A DNA stretch of 30,121 nt from CAZVPF01 sp964628195 (lineage in GTDB: Bacteria > Planctomycetota > Phycisphaerae > Sedimentisphaerales > Anaerohalosphaeraceae), in contig CAZVPF010000036.1 in assembly GCA_964628195.1 (NCBI GenBank), forward strand, positions 1 through 30,121. Reading direction: 5' to 3'. The notes beneath the pieces are model-generated. The model did not search any database, had not been told where the DNA came from, and worked only from the letters and a program-made list of their open reading frames with translations. Shown piece after piece: positions 16,485 through 23,910 of the stretch (the stretch's first letter is position 1; the number at the start of each line of letters is the position of its first letter). The position numbers and the translations under genes are program-made.

Positions 16485-17654
16485 ATGAAGAAAAAAGTAG
16501 CGGTTTTGATAGTCCCCATAAGGGGATATGAAAGGAAGATAATGCTTGGAGTAGCTCGCTATGCCCGAGAACATAAGGAATGGCTGTTTTATCTTGACAA
16601 AGAGGACCCTTTTTTTAAAGATTTTGGGTCTGGAAAACTTGATATTGACCGTCGGCTGAGCGAGTGGGGAGCTGAAGGTATAATCACCAGGACTCCCGAA
16701 AACCTGGAGACCCAGGTAAAAAATGAAGTCCCTATAGTAGTGGTTAAGCAGATACTTGATGAACAAATTGGATGGAATAAGATCTCTCTTGACAACTCTG
16801 CTATAGGCCGGATGGCGGCTGAGCACCTGCTTGAAAGAGGATTCAGTAATTTTGGATACTGCGGTTTAAAGGAGATGTTCTGGTCTGAAGAACGTTGTGA
16901 ATCTTTCACATATGCCGCCAGAAAGGCCGGAGGTAATATATCGGTCTATCATCAGCCAAGCCCTTTGGAAACTCTATCTTGGGAAAAAGAACAAAATACC
17001 CTTGCCGGATGGCTTCAATCTTTGCCGAAACCGGTGGGAATCATGGCATGCAATGACGACAGGGCCGAACATGTTATTGAGGCATGCAGACTGGCGGATA
17101 TTGTTGTACCGGAAGAAGTTGCAATTATTGGCGTGGATAATGATGAATTAATCTGCGAGTTTTCTGACCCTCCTCTTTCCAGTATAGAACTCAACGGAGA
17201 AAAAGCCGGGCATGAGGCTGCTGCCATGTTAGATATCCTCATGAAAAATAAAAAAAATACCAAAGCAGAAATTTTTGTTGAGCCTACGACTGTAATTAGA
17301 AGACAATCGACTGATGTTATGGCTATTGACGACAACGATGTAGCCCGTGCTATCGCTCATATAAGAGAGAATGTTACGCTGGACACCAGTGCAGAAGTTG
17401 TAGCAGATCAAACCGGCATAAGCCTCAGAAGACTTGAAAAGAAGTTTAAGAAAACCCTTGGATGGTCTGTTCGGGATGAACTTAAGCATGCGCGACTCAA
17501 CAGGGTTAAAAGCATGCTTCTTGAGACAGATATGGTTATTTCAGAAATAGCCGAAAAGCTGAGATACGCGAATGATCACAATATGACAAGATTTTTTCGA
17601 AGAGAAATGAAAATAACACCATTGGCTTTTCGAAAAAAATACGGTAAGAGGTAA
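16485..17654 (+). CDS. XylR-like transcriptional regulator (periplasmic-binding-type sensor plus AraC HTH)
   Basis: A 389-residue DNA-binding protein; the ATG at 16485 is preferred over an in-frame TTG three codons upstream. Residues about 1-270 are a LacI/periplasmic-binding-like sugar sensor (VAVLIVPIRGYERKIMLGVA at the start, CNDDRAEHVIEACRLADIVV and VGVDNDE-like IIGVDNDELICEFSDPPLSS further on). Residues about 285-385 form an AraC-type double helix-turn-helix (VVADQTGISLRRLEKKFKK, then ISEIAEKLRYANDHNMTRFF). This is the XylR architecture, usually an activator responding to a free sugar. It is divergent from the minus-strand fusion gene and is the obvious candidate to bind the tandem sites A, B, C and D. 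Confidence 0.9.
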   Translation: MKKKVAVLIVPIRGYERKIMLGVARYAREHKEWLFYLDKEDPFFKDFGSGKLDIDRRLSEWGAEGIITRTPENLETQVKNEVPIVVVKQILDEQIGWNKISLDNSAIGRMAAEHLLERGFSNFGYCGLKEMFWSEERCESFTYAARKAGGNISVYHQPSPLETLSWEKEQNTLAGWLQSLPKPVGIMACNDDRAEHVIEACRLADIVVPEEVAIIGVDNDELICEFSDPPLSSIELNGEKAGHEAAAMLDILMKNKKNTKAEIFVEPTTVIRRQSTDVMAIDDNDVARAIAHIRENVTLDTSAEVVADQTGISLRRLEKKFKKTLGWSVRDELKHARLNRVKSMLLETDMVISEIAEKLRYANDHNMTRFFRREMKITPLAFRKKYGKR

Positions 17655-17678
17655 GGCCATTTGCTCTGCCCCTGTTTT

Positions 17679-18017
17679 TTAGTCCACCACTTGTGAGAGG
17701 GTTTCACACAATTCAGGCTGTTCAGGCTTATGCTTTGGCTGCTTGAGACAGCCGACATCTTCACACAATTTCGAATATTCAGCAGGTGTCATATAAACCA
17801 GACTGCTGTGCGGACGATAATGATTATAATCCATTCGCCACCGTTCTGCAACATATCTTAATTCATCAATATGTAAAAATATCTCACCGTTCAATAGTTC
17901 ATCACGCAGCCTGCTGTTGAAGGACTCAGCATAACCATTCTCCCAAGGACTGCCCGGCTCGATATACAATGTCTCAACGCCGCTGTCGGCAATCTGCCTT
18001 TCCGCCGAGTACGGCAT
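17679..18017 (-). pseudogene. IS3-family transposase (OrfB) C-terminal remnant
   Basis: The last ~105 residues of an IS3-type integrase-core transposase: VETLYIEPGSPWENGYAESF, SRLRDELLNGEIF and WRMDYNHYRPHSSL. The Glu in ENGYAESF is the third DDE catalytic residue; the first two aspartates are missing, so it is inactive. About 17660-17690, just outside the gene end, reads as a probable IS right end (CTCTGCCCCTGTTTTTTAGT). Upstream the homology stops near 18000 where an unrelated integrase fragment begins, so the element was truncated by recombination. Confidence 0.85.
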
Positions 18018-18093
18018 AACCCTGGCCTGACGCTTTGTGGTGGCGAAGTTTGGGAATTCTTTTCGGTTTTCTTGATTTGATTTTCACAGTCAC
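17974..18093 (-). pseudogene. Tyrosine-integrase N-terminal remnant fused to the IS3 remnant
   Basis: A GTG at 18093 preceded by AAAGGAAAAA opens a 39-codon frame whose first 32 residues (KPKRIPKLRHHKASGQGYAV, then LGGK) resemble the N-terminus of planctomycete phage-type integrases (R-I-P-K-L-R-x-H-K-x-S-G-Q). The match stops at about 18000, where the sequence turns into the IS3 transposase in another frame; a TGA follows at 17976-17974. The DNA-binding and catalytic parts are gone. Family recognition rests on a short segment. Confidence 0.55.
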
Positions 18094-18472
18094 GACTTTT
18101 TCCTTTCAAAAAAGAGTAGTTATACTTCTTTAAAAAAGGGTTTAAGCCGCTCTGCGATTCAGGCAGGTTGCCGTAACTTACGACCTCGGCGAAACTTACA
18201 AAACTCCCCGAACCCAACCAGTTCTAACACATTCATTTGAGACCATTTCAATCCCCCGATTTCGAACCTGTTAACCAAGAGATATGTGATTATCTGACAA
18301 CGACTTAACCTTAAATTCCCCCCACGTCCGCTAGAAAGCCGGTCAGGATCGCCCACCGATCCGAACTCGAGTGTATAACTGAGAGAAATTTGATACCTAA
18401 AAAAGTTATTAACCAGCTGTTTTAGAAAAATTATGTGATTTGTGGTTAACAGAAAGAGGATAACAAGAATTA
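18094..18472. other. Gene-free stretch upstream of the integrase remnant
   Basis: No convincing gene, RNA or promoter was seen in these 379 bases. The only open frame on the minus strand (18356-18159) has a basic, low-information translation without a ribosome-binding site. The stretch is probably decayed mobile-element flank. Confidence 0.5.
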
Positions 18473-19204
18473 TTACGGGTATAGATTGGCTAAGTTCGCA
18501 AGTTCTTCAAAGGATAACCTGAGAGCATCTTGAATTTTGTCAATATCTGATTTTTTGGCATTATACCTTCGGTTATGAGCAGAACGATCGCCGAGTTTTT
18601 TAATATCTTCAAGTCCTTTTTTGGCTTCTCGGCCTAATGTTAAACCTCCATTAGCATTTGCAGTTATTACTAATTTGCCAAGCATAAAATAGTTGTCATC
18701 GTTATCTTTAATTTCAGCAGAACGATTCAAGGTTTCAAATGCTTCAATTATCAAGGTTTCGATGATTCTTCGTACCATAACGGCCGCACAATCGTAATAT
18801 CCCTCGTGATAGGAACCGTTCAATTGAACGCATACTTTTTCAATGTATCCCCTTGTTGATTTCCAGACTTGCTCATTTAGAAACTGAGATTCCAAAGGGA
18901 CTTCTGTTGGCACTCCCTCAAGAACCACCTCAATCAATGATCGAACTTCAGCTTTTTTATCCTGGCGAAGATGGAAGGTGTTTTTCGAAGAATATACACA
19001 TCCAGTAGCTTTAATTTGTTTTGAAAGAGTTGTAGGATTAGGGTTTCCAATATGGTTTTCTTTAATTATTCTTGCCAACTCATTAGAAGTCATTTTTATT
19101 CCTACTTCTAGTTGATCGAAAAACCAGAGTAGAGATACTGCTTTCTGAGCATTTGACAAAGATCGAATGACCGAAATTCTTTTGCAAAAATCTTCAATTG
19201 TCAT
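18473..19204 (-). CDS. Uncharacterised protein with DUF4145/HEPN-like C-terminal domain
   Basis: A 243-residue soluble protein. Residues about 1-85 are predicted helical with a winged-helix-like arrangement (MTSNELARIIKENHI, then TTLSKQIKATG). Residues about 115-240 look like a DUF4145/HEPN-type helical bundle: YHEGYYDCAAVMVRRIIETL matches the Y-x-A-A-x-x-x-x-R-x-x-E helix, and IKKLGDRSAHNRRYN matches the G-[ND]-x-x-A-H-N motif. HEPN ribonucleases need R-x4-6-H; here R207 and H210 are only three apart, so nuclease activity is uncertain. It overlaps the upstream gene by 11 bases, suggesting translational coupling, and has AAGAAGG before the ATG. Function unknown; DUF4145 proteins often sit in defence or accessory islands. 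Confidence 0.75.
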   Translation of the reverse strand: MTIEDFCKRISVIRSLSNAQKAVSLLWFFDQLEVGIKMTSNELARIIKENHIGNPNPTTLSKQIKATGCVYSSKNTFHLRQDKKAEVRSLIEVVLEGVPTEVPLESQFLNEQVWKSTRGYIEKVCVQLNGSYHEGYYDCAAVMVRRIIETLIIEAFETLNRSAEIKDNDDNYFMLGKLVITANANGGLTLGREAKKGLEDIKKLGDRSAHNRRYNAKKSDIDKIQDALRLSFEELANLANLYP

Positions 19205-19799
19205 TTTTTACCTTCTTCTTCGTTTTCTTAGCAGATTTGCCCACATCAGATGGCTTCCATTTTCCTTCATATTCATCATCCAGAATTTCGTTAATTATTT
19301 TTTCTGCTTCTTTCTTGGCATGTGAATCTAATTTAACTGTCGATCTTGTATTGATAATACCTCGATGTTTGTTTATTGCATCCCTTGTATTGCCATTATT
19401 TACTCTCCAATCATCTAATAAAGGTTTCAATATACTTTGACGATCAAGTTCTTCTTGGCCATTAAATTTTTCATTTACAAATGCGGCCACTAAACAAAGC
19501 CTAAGACCAGCATCAATGGCACTCTTGGCTTTAATATCTCTTATTGTAAAACGAATCGAACCATCTTCTTCAAGTATTGCTATCCCGGGGATTTCATTGG
19601 TATTTTTAGAGTCGGGTGATTTGTCCTTTTTATTTCTGTTTTCCAATTTGTCTTTTTCCGGTGCTTGGTGTGAGGTATGAATGGAACTAAGTAAAACCTC
19701 AAAAACTCGCTCTTGAATATTTTCCGATTTAAATGAATTTACAACTTCAGCAATTTTGGGCATTCGTTTCAATAGCTCATCGAATTGTTGATTTGACAT
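19194..19799 (-). CDS. Uncharacterised accessory protein, partner of the DUF4145-like gene
   Basis: A 201-residue soluble protein with no signal peptide. Residues 1-45 are helical; 45-75 form a Lys/Asp/Asn-rich linker; 75-180 form a compact domain (GIAILEEDGSIRFTIRDIKA, AGLRLCLVAAFVNEKF, then NTRDAINKHRGIINTRSTVK) whose last part resembles a winged helix. The tail is very Lys-rich (SAKKTKKKVKNDN), suiting nucleic-acid contact. It is the first gene of an overlapping pair and has GGAG ten bases before the ATG. I do not recognise the family. Its setting between an IS/integrase scar and a GIY-YIG gene suggests acquisition by transfer. Confidence 0.7.
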   Translation of the reverse strand: MSNQQFDELLKRMPKIAEVVNSFKSENIQERVFEVLLSSIHTSHQAPEKDKLENRNKKDKSPDSKNTNEIPGIAILEEDGSIRFTIRDIKAKSAIDAGLRLCLVAAFVNEKFNGQEELDRQSILKPLLDDWRVNNGNTRDAINKHRGIINTRSTVKLDSHAKKEAEKIINEILDDEYEGKWKPSDVGKSAKKTKKKVKNDN

Positions 19800-19843
19800 A
19801 AGACAAGTCTCCAGTTAACCATACTGTTTTATAGATTCAGACC

Positions 19844-19872
19844 CATGAACCACGTTGGGTTCACGGCAAACC
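19844..19872. repeat. Degenerate repeat, left flank of GIY-YIG gene
   Basis: This 29-base stretch starting CATGAACCAC matches 20220-20248 in direct orientation at 22 of 29 positions. It contains a small hairpin, GAACC-ACGTTG-GGTTC. Confidence 0.5.
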
Positions 19873-19889
19873 GGTGAATAGTGTTCGTT

Positions 19890-20186
19890 TCATGAAAACT
19901 CATGAGCCGGATCGAGTTCATGGTAAATTCCGGGATCATTCATCGAATCCCTCAGCATTTGCCTCAAGGTAGATTTTCCTTTTGTGGTCTTGAAATAGCT
20001 TTCGCGTCTCATGGCATCGGATTTGGATAGATGCGCCTCATAATACACCAGTTTCAGGGGCCGCCTCGGTTTTGTACTGATGTTTTTCCCTGCATTATGC
20101 TCATTTAACCGTCTTTTGAGATCATTAGTATATCCTATGTAGAACTTATGATCTTTAAGGCTCAGCAGAACATAAACATAGGACAT
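19890..20186 (-). CDS. GIY-YIG nuclease family protein
   Basis: A 98-residue single-domain protein of the UPF0213/YhbQ-like size class. The start at 20186 gives the canonical MSYVYVLLSLKDHKFYIGYT, containing both GIY-YIG beta strands, followed by the conserved Arg segment DLKRRLNEHNAGK, Tyr/Glu in LVYYEAHLSKSDAMRRESYF and a Lys-rich end. The frame extends 23 codons further upstream, but that part reads into the flanking repeat. Members are often small, abundant and variably placed in planctomycete genomes, with biological role unclear. The C-terminal HELDPAHEFS tail overlaps repeat-like DNA. Convincing flanking repeats suggest a mobile cassette. Confidence 0.85.
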   Translation of the reverse strand: MSYVYVLLSLKDHKFYIGYTNDLKRRLNEHNAGKNISTKPRRPLKLVYYEAHLSKSDAMRRESYFKTTKGKSTLRQMLRDSMNDPGIYHELDPAHEFS

Positions 20187-20219
20187 TTGGAAAAGCAAAC
20201 TCCTCAAAAAGCCATAATC

Positions 20220-20276
20220 CATGAACCACATGGAATTCAGCGGAAACCACCCCAAACCACGCTGGGTTTAGGGTTA
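20220..20276. repeat. Degenerate repeat cluster, right flank of GIY-YIG gene
   Basis: Positions 20220-20248 repeat the left flank (22/29). Directly after, AAACC-ACGCTG-GGTTT (20254-20269) reproduces the stem-loop of the left copy with compensating base pairs (GAACC/GGTTC versus AAACC/GGTTT). Confidence 0.5.
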
Positions 20277-20471
20277 TGCAACCTACGTGGTGCATAACTC
20301 CCCGAGACGTACAACTTTCAAACTTTAGATCAGTGGCTGCTCGCCGCGTAAAACCTTTAATTGCAAGAGCTTATGGATTTGCCGACTTTGGGCCGTTTCT
20401 GAAAAGGCAGGTATTTATGATACTTATGAATATTTAAGCCTCATTAACACGATAAAAATCGTCATAAACCA
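20277..20471. other. Stretch without a recognised gene
   Basis: No supported feature. A short frame on the plus strand (about 20311-20435, including PLIARAYGFADFGPF) has no good start or ribosome-binding site and was not called. Confidence 0.4.
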
Positions 20472-20528
20472 TTCGCAAAATGGTGGATAATAATTCGTAA
20501 AAGGGTGAGTTTTTAGTCGACTTTATGG
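20472..20528 (+). promoter_or_regulatory. Conserved tandem operator (site D), three half-sites
   Basis: Half-sites TTCGCAAAA, TTCGTAAAA and AGTCGACTTT have their central C at 20474, 20496 and 20518, exactly 22 bp apart each. The stretch GTTTTTAGTCGA is shared with site B. Its orientation relative to the downstream gene is the same as at sites A-C. The nearest gene downstream is a truncated prepilin-like gene, so the site may be a relic of a lost transcription unit. Confidence 0.6.
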
Positions 20529-20604
20529 TTATTATGTACTTTCAAGAAATAATGTATGAGATTGAGTACATTATTCCACTATTATTAATTTGTGGAGAAT
20601 TGAC

Positions 20605-20691
20605 ATGCGAATACGCAAAAAAAATGTTGGTTACGGTTTTACACTGATAGAACTACTGGTGGTTATAGCTATTATTACAAAGAAGAGTTAG
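20605..20691 (+). pseudogene. Truncated prepilin-like gene
   Basis: A GGAGAA-preceded ATG opens a 28-codon frame reading MRIRKKNVGYGFTLIELLVV and then IAIITKKS before TAG. The prepilin processing site and most of the hydrophobic helix are intact, but the globular domain is missing; the two complete relatives in this window are 276 and 277 residues. The coding pattern ends abruptly near 20676, consistent with a deletion. It retains its own regulatory site about 110 bp upstream. Confidence 0.8.
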
Positions 20692-20783
20692 TAGGTTAGT
20701 TTTGTAGGCTATAGGCGTCGTTCATATATTTGATGGGATATAAAAAAGTTTTTTACTCTATTTTTCAAGAAATTGTAATTTTT

Positions 20784-20851
20784 CTCAAACGTTTGAGCAT
20801 TTCTCTTGACTCAGGCTTTACGAAGTTGTAAAATCTACTCATACGTTTGAG
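20784..20851 (+). promoter_or_regulatory. LacI-gene promoter flanked by two palindromic operators
   Basis: TTGACT (20806-20811) and TAAAAT (20829-20834), separated by exactly 17 bp, form a near-consensus sigma70-type promoter. The perfect palindrome CTCAAACGTTTGAG (20784-20797) lies just upstream of -35, and CTCATACGTTTGAG (20838-20851), differing by one base, covers the expected start site. Centres are 54 bp apart. The CG-centred palindrome is typical of LacI-family operators, so the downstream regulator probably represses its own operon. Confidence 0.8.
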
Positions 20852-20885
20852 TTAGATATTATTACTTGAGGCTCTTTTCAGAGAT

Positions 20886-22007
20886 ATGGCTGTTACTAAA
20901 AATAAAAAAATAACCATAAAGAGCATTGCCGACAAGCTCGAACTGTCCCCATCTACTATCTCTTACGTTCTCCATGGAAGAGCCAAACAAAAGGGAATTC
21001 CAAAGCGTACAATTGAAAAGGTAAAATCGGTTGCCAACCAAATGGGCTATGTCCCAAATTACTGGGCTCAAAGCCTCAAAAGGCAAAGTACCAAAATCGT
21101 TACTTCACTTGTGGGGTCGCTTGGAATGAACTGGGCAAACCATTTAATGCTCGGGATTAACAAAGTCTTCAGGGAAAAGGGCTACACATCATTTATTGCC
21201 GTAGACTGGAGCGATCATCTGATATTGGAACAGGAAGTTAAATCCATCATGGAGCGCCATGATGAGGGGGTAATTTGCCAGGCAAACCGCTCATTGGTTG
21301 GTGTTGAAAAATCTCAGGATATATACAAGTTTCTGATTGATAATGGTCCGCCGGCAGTTTTTGTGAGTAATGTTCTTGACTCATGGCAGGATATTACAGG
21401 TATTAACACCGTTTTATGGAATGAAAGGCCGGGTATCAGAAATGCTCTTGAACATTTCACGACAACGGGATGTAAAAACATCGCCTTTGTCGGATCGCAC
21501 CACGGAGTAACAAGCGACAAAACCCGCTTCGACGCATTCAGAGAAGAAATGAATTCTCTCGGGCTTAAATTCAGAGAAGACTGGTGCATCTGGGCACAAA
21601 GTGACCACCTTGACCTGGAAAGGTACTCTCAAACTGTTTACAATGCCTCTAAAATGGATTCTGCAGGATTCTGGCGGTACCTTCTCGAGCCGCTGTTCGC
21701 TACGGGAAAAGATTTTCCGGATGCAATATTAACGATTAACGATGATATCGGAATGCGGGTCTGGGAATCCCTGGCAGATATGGGCATTGAAGTTCCCGAA
21801 CAGGTATCGATCATCGGTATCGGAAACTTATTCAATTACAACATGTATCTTACCAGTATTGTCGAGCCTATTCACCAAATGGGAGAAACAGCCGCGAAAA
21901 TGGTGCTTGATCTTATAAATCGCCCGGATAAAACCGCCCGGCATGAAATCGTAGAATACAGTGAATTAATCGTAAGAAAAACCACCCGTTCTGTTAATCT
22001 TAAATGA
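20886..22007 (+). CDS. LacI-family transcriptional regulator
   Basis: A 373-residue repressor-type protein. The N-terminal helix-turn-helix (ITIKSIADKLELSPSTISYV, then LHGRAKQKGIPKRTIEKVKS) and hinge are classical, and the rest is a periplasmic-binding-like effector domain (AILTINDDIGMRVWESLADM, GIEVPEQVSIIGIGN). Effectors are usually sugars released by the regulated pathway. The gene stands 34 bp after a pair of palindromic operators and 29 bp ahead of a run of secreted-protein genes on the same strand, so it probably controls the whole unit including itself. The ribosome-binding site is weak (GAG-type). Confidence 0.92.
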   Translation: MAVTKNKKITIKSIADKLELSPSTISYVLHGRAKQKGIPKRTIEKVKSVANQMGYVPNYWAQSLKRQSTKIVTSLVGSLGMNWANHLMLGINKVFREKGYTSFIAVDWSDHLILEQEVKSIMERHDEGVICQANRSLVGVEKSQDIYKFLIDNGPPAVFVSNVLDSWQDITGINTVLWNERPGIRNALEHFTTTGCKNIAFVGSHHGVTSDKTRFDAFREEMNSLGLKFREDWCIWAQSDHLDLERYSQTVYNASKMDSAGFWRYLLEPLFATGKDFPDAILTINDDIGMRVWESLADMGIEVPEQVSIIGIGNLFNYNMYLTSIVEPIHQMGETAAKMVLDLINRPDKTARHEIVEYSELIVRKTTRSVNLK

Positions 22008-22036
22008 GGTGTAAATTGTATTATTGGAGGTTAGAG

Positions 22037-23821
22037 ATGATTAAAAAAGTTAGAATTCAAATTATGTTTTTACTGTTCTTTGTGTTTTGTGGAGTCATAT
22101 CGGCTGACATTGATCTGACTTCTTACCTCGAAAACCCGAGCTTTGAAGAACCAGCTATGTTCCCAGAGGAACAGGAATGTGACGCTCTGGGCTGGCTGAA
22201 TTATTACGGCTATAACGGAGTGCAATGCCCCGTGACATATTTTGCGGCAAACCAATTTATCGCAAGTGACGGCTCGAACTGTCTACGACAGGTTGGCACG
22301 ACGATAAGCCAGGTTCCGGCATTGCTTGCAATCCAGCCGAACACTGTATACACACTTGAAGCAGATATCCTTGTGTCATCTGAACAACCCGACCCAAACG
22401 AAGCATGGGCATTGATAGAACTAAAAGCTGCTCAGAGCGATGTCACCCTCGGTTTTTGGGGCGGCCTTTACCCTTATGTAATTGCTGATGATATTGCCGG
22501 GTTGCAGACGGACACGTGGTACAGGGTCAATTGCCAGTTCGACAGCTCCGACCCTGCCAATTCCCCTTATGTAGGCGAAACTCTTGCGGTTTCTGCCCAG
22601 GGTGACAGGCATTACGTGGATAATTTCACGCTTTCATCCACCGGTACTTCGGTAAATCTTACCGTTAGTGCAACAGCCGGTGCAGAAGAAGCGATTACCG
22701 TCCCCGGCACAGGCACATTCCCTGTCGGTGACGGCTGGACGGTGCCTCTTGAGGCATTGAAAAATTATGTCGCCTGTCCCGATCTTTTCACATTCACATC
22801 ATGGACCGGGGCAAACAGCAGCGATCCTGTGACAGATGTTACTATAAACGGAAATACCGCTGTCAGTGCGTCATATTCAAAGACTTCACCTGGCTGCAGC
22901 ATGGTCTGGAGCGGTGAAATGGTGGAAATATTCAACGCCGATTTTGAGGAGTCCGCAGAAGGCTATGTTATTCCATTTTGGTCCAAAGGCGCAGCACCGA
23001 CTGGTACCTGGGTGCAGAGACCGCCGGACCCATCAACCAGTGAAGACCTCGATTTTACTTCAAGCGGCAACCAGATGATATTTGTAGGCAGCGGCGGCCA
23101 GCTTCACCAGATCCCGGGCGAGGTAATTGAAGCAGATACGCTTTACACAGTAGAGATTGACATGGCGTCGCGTTCAGACGCAGACCCGGATATTGCCTGG
23201 GCTATTCTTGGGCTTTTCGCCAAGAATGACACAACCCAGACGCTTGACGGCACACTTTTGGTTCAGCAGGGCTTCGGATGGGTCGCAAGCGAACTGCTTA
23301 ACCCACTTCCGGATCAGTGGTACACAAAAACATTCACCTGGGACAGCACCGGAAGTCCTCATGTTGGAAAGTACCTGCAGATATACCTTAATGGTGACCG
23401 AGTTACAATGGACAATCTCCAGATTCGCAAATTCACGCAGGGCATCGCGGCAGATGTTACTATCGATTCGAACCCGTCCGTTTTCAGCACTGCAGGCGGT
23501 CGGCCTTCGGTCTCGCCCTCTCCAGGCAGCTACCAGGTAGCAATCGGCGGAAGCATTGACATCACAGTCGGAGGTTTCCAAACTTGCCCGAACACTTATG
23601 TACCCGGTGCGATAGAAACCAGCTACGGTAACTTTACAGGTGCGGCGGCAACGGTCGTTGTCGACGATGACGGCGCTGTAAACGTTCTTTACGACACCAG
23701 CAACCAATGCGGTGACGAGTGTCACCCCGAGCCTGTAATGGACTTCAGCGGTGATTGTATCGTGAACCTGGAGGACTTTGCGGAGTTCGTATATTACTGG
23801 CTTGATGATAACAGGCCTTAA
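22037..23821 (+). CDS. Secreted protein with two related beta-sandwich domains and dockerin-like tail
   Basis: A 594-residue protein; the ATG at 22037 has GGAGG seven bases upstream. Signal peptide at about 1-23 (IQIMFLLFFVFCGVISA). Two related domains of about 170-190 residues (about 24-205 and 295-465) each begin with an N-x-x-F-E motif (LENPSFEEP; FNADFEES), contain NTVYTLEADI or DTLYTVEIDM, and end with VG-x-x-L plus a DR-x-x-x-DN motif (GDRHYVDNFTL; GDRVTMDNLQI). They resemble the HpiC1-like/carbohydrate-binding sandwich of PEP-CTERM proteins. Between and after them lie InlB-type B-repeat-like segments (FTFTSWTGANSSDPVTDVTI). The tail DFSGDCIVNLEDFAEFVYYW is dockerin-like. A glycan-binding surface protein is likely; no catalytic site was seen. 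Confidence 0.82.
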   Translation: MIKKVRIQIMFLLFFVFCGVISADIDLTSYLENPSFEEPAMFPEEQECDALGWLNYYGYNGVQCPVTYFAANQFIASDGSNCLRQVGTTISQVPALLAIQPNTVYTLEADILVSSEQPDPNEAWALIELKAAQSDVTLGFWGGLYPYVIADDIAGLQTDTWYRVNCQFDSSDPANSPYVGETLAVSAQGDRHYVDNFTLSSTGTSVNLTVSATAGAEEAITVPGTGTFPVGDGWTVPLEALKNYVACPDLFTFTSWTGANSSDPVTDVTINGNTAVSASYSKTSPGCSMVWSGEMVEIFNADFEESAEGYVIPFWSKGAAPTGTWVQRPPDPSTSEDLDFTSSGNQMIFVGSGGQLHQIPGEVIEADTLYTVEIDMASRSDADPDIAWAILGLFAKNDTTQTLDGTLLVQQGFGWVASELLNPLPDQWYTKTFTWDSTGSPHVGKYLQIYLNGDRVTMDNLQIRKFTQGIAADVTIDSNPSVFSTAGGRPSVSPSPGSYQVAIGGSIDITVGGFQTCPNTYVPGAIETSYGNFTGAAATVVVDDDGAVNVLYDTSNQCGDECHPEPVMDFSGDCIVNLEDFAEFVYYWLDDNRP

Positions 23822-23910
23822 CGAAAGATGGATTTGGAAAGTGAAGCAGGTGTACCGGTGTGTTGCCGGGGCCTTATGAAAAATTAATTTTTTAATGGAG
23901 GAGTTTCAAA

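Noticed and set aside
18159..18356. Minus-strand open frame of 65 codons
   Set aside because: Basic, low-information translation, no ribosome-binding site, sits in decayed mobile-element flank.
20311..20435. Plus-strand frame reading PLIARAYGFADFGPF
   Set aside because: No credible start codon with ribosome-binding site and no recognisable family; may be a relic but cannot be supported.
23845..23875. CCGG-loop-CCGG hairpin as a terminator after the 22037-23821 gene
   Set aside because: Four-base stem only, and the next gene is in the same operon with a strong ribosome-binding site.
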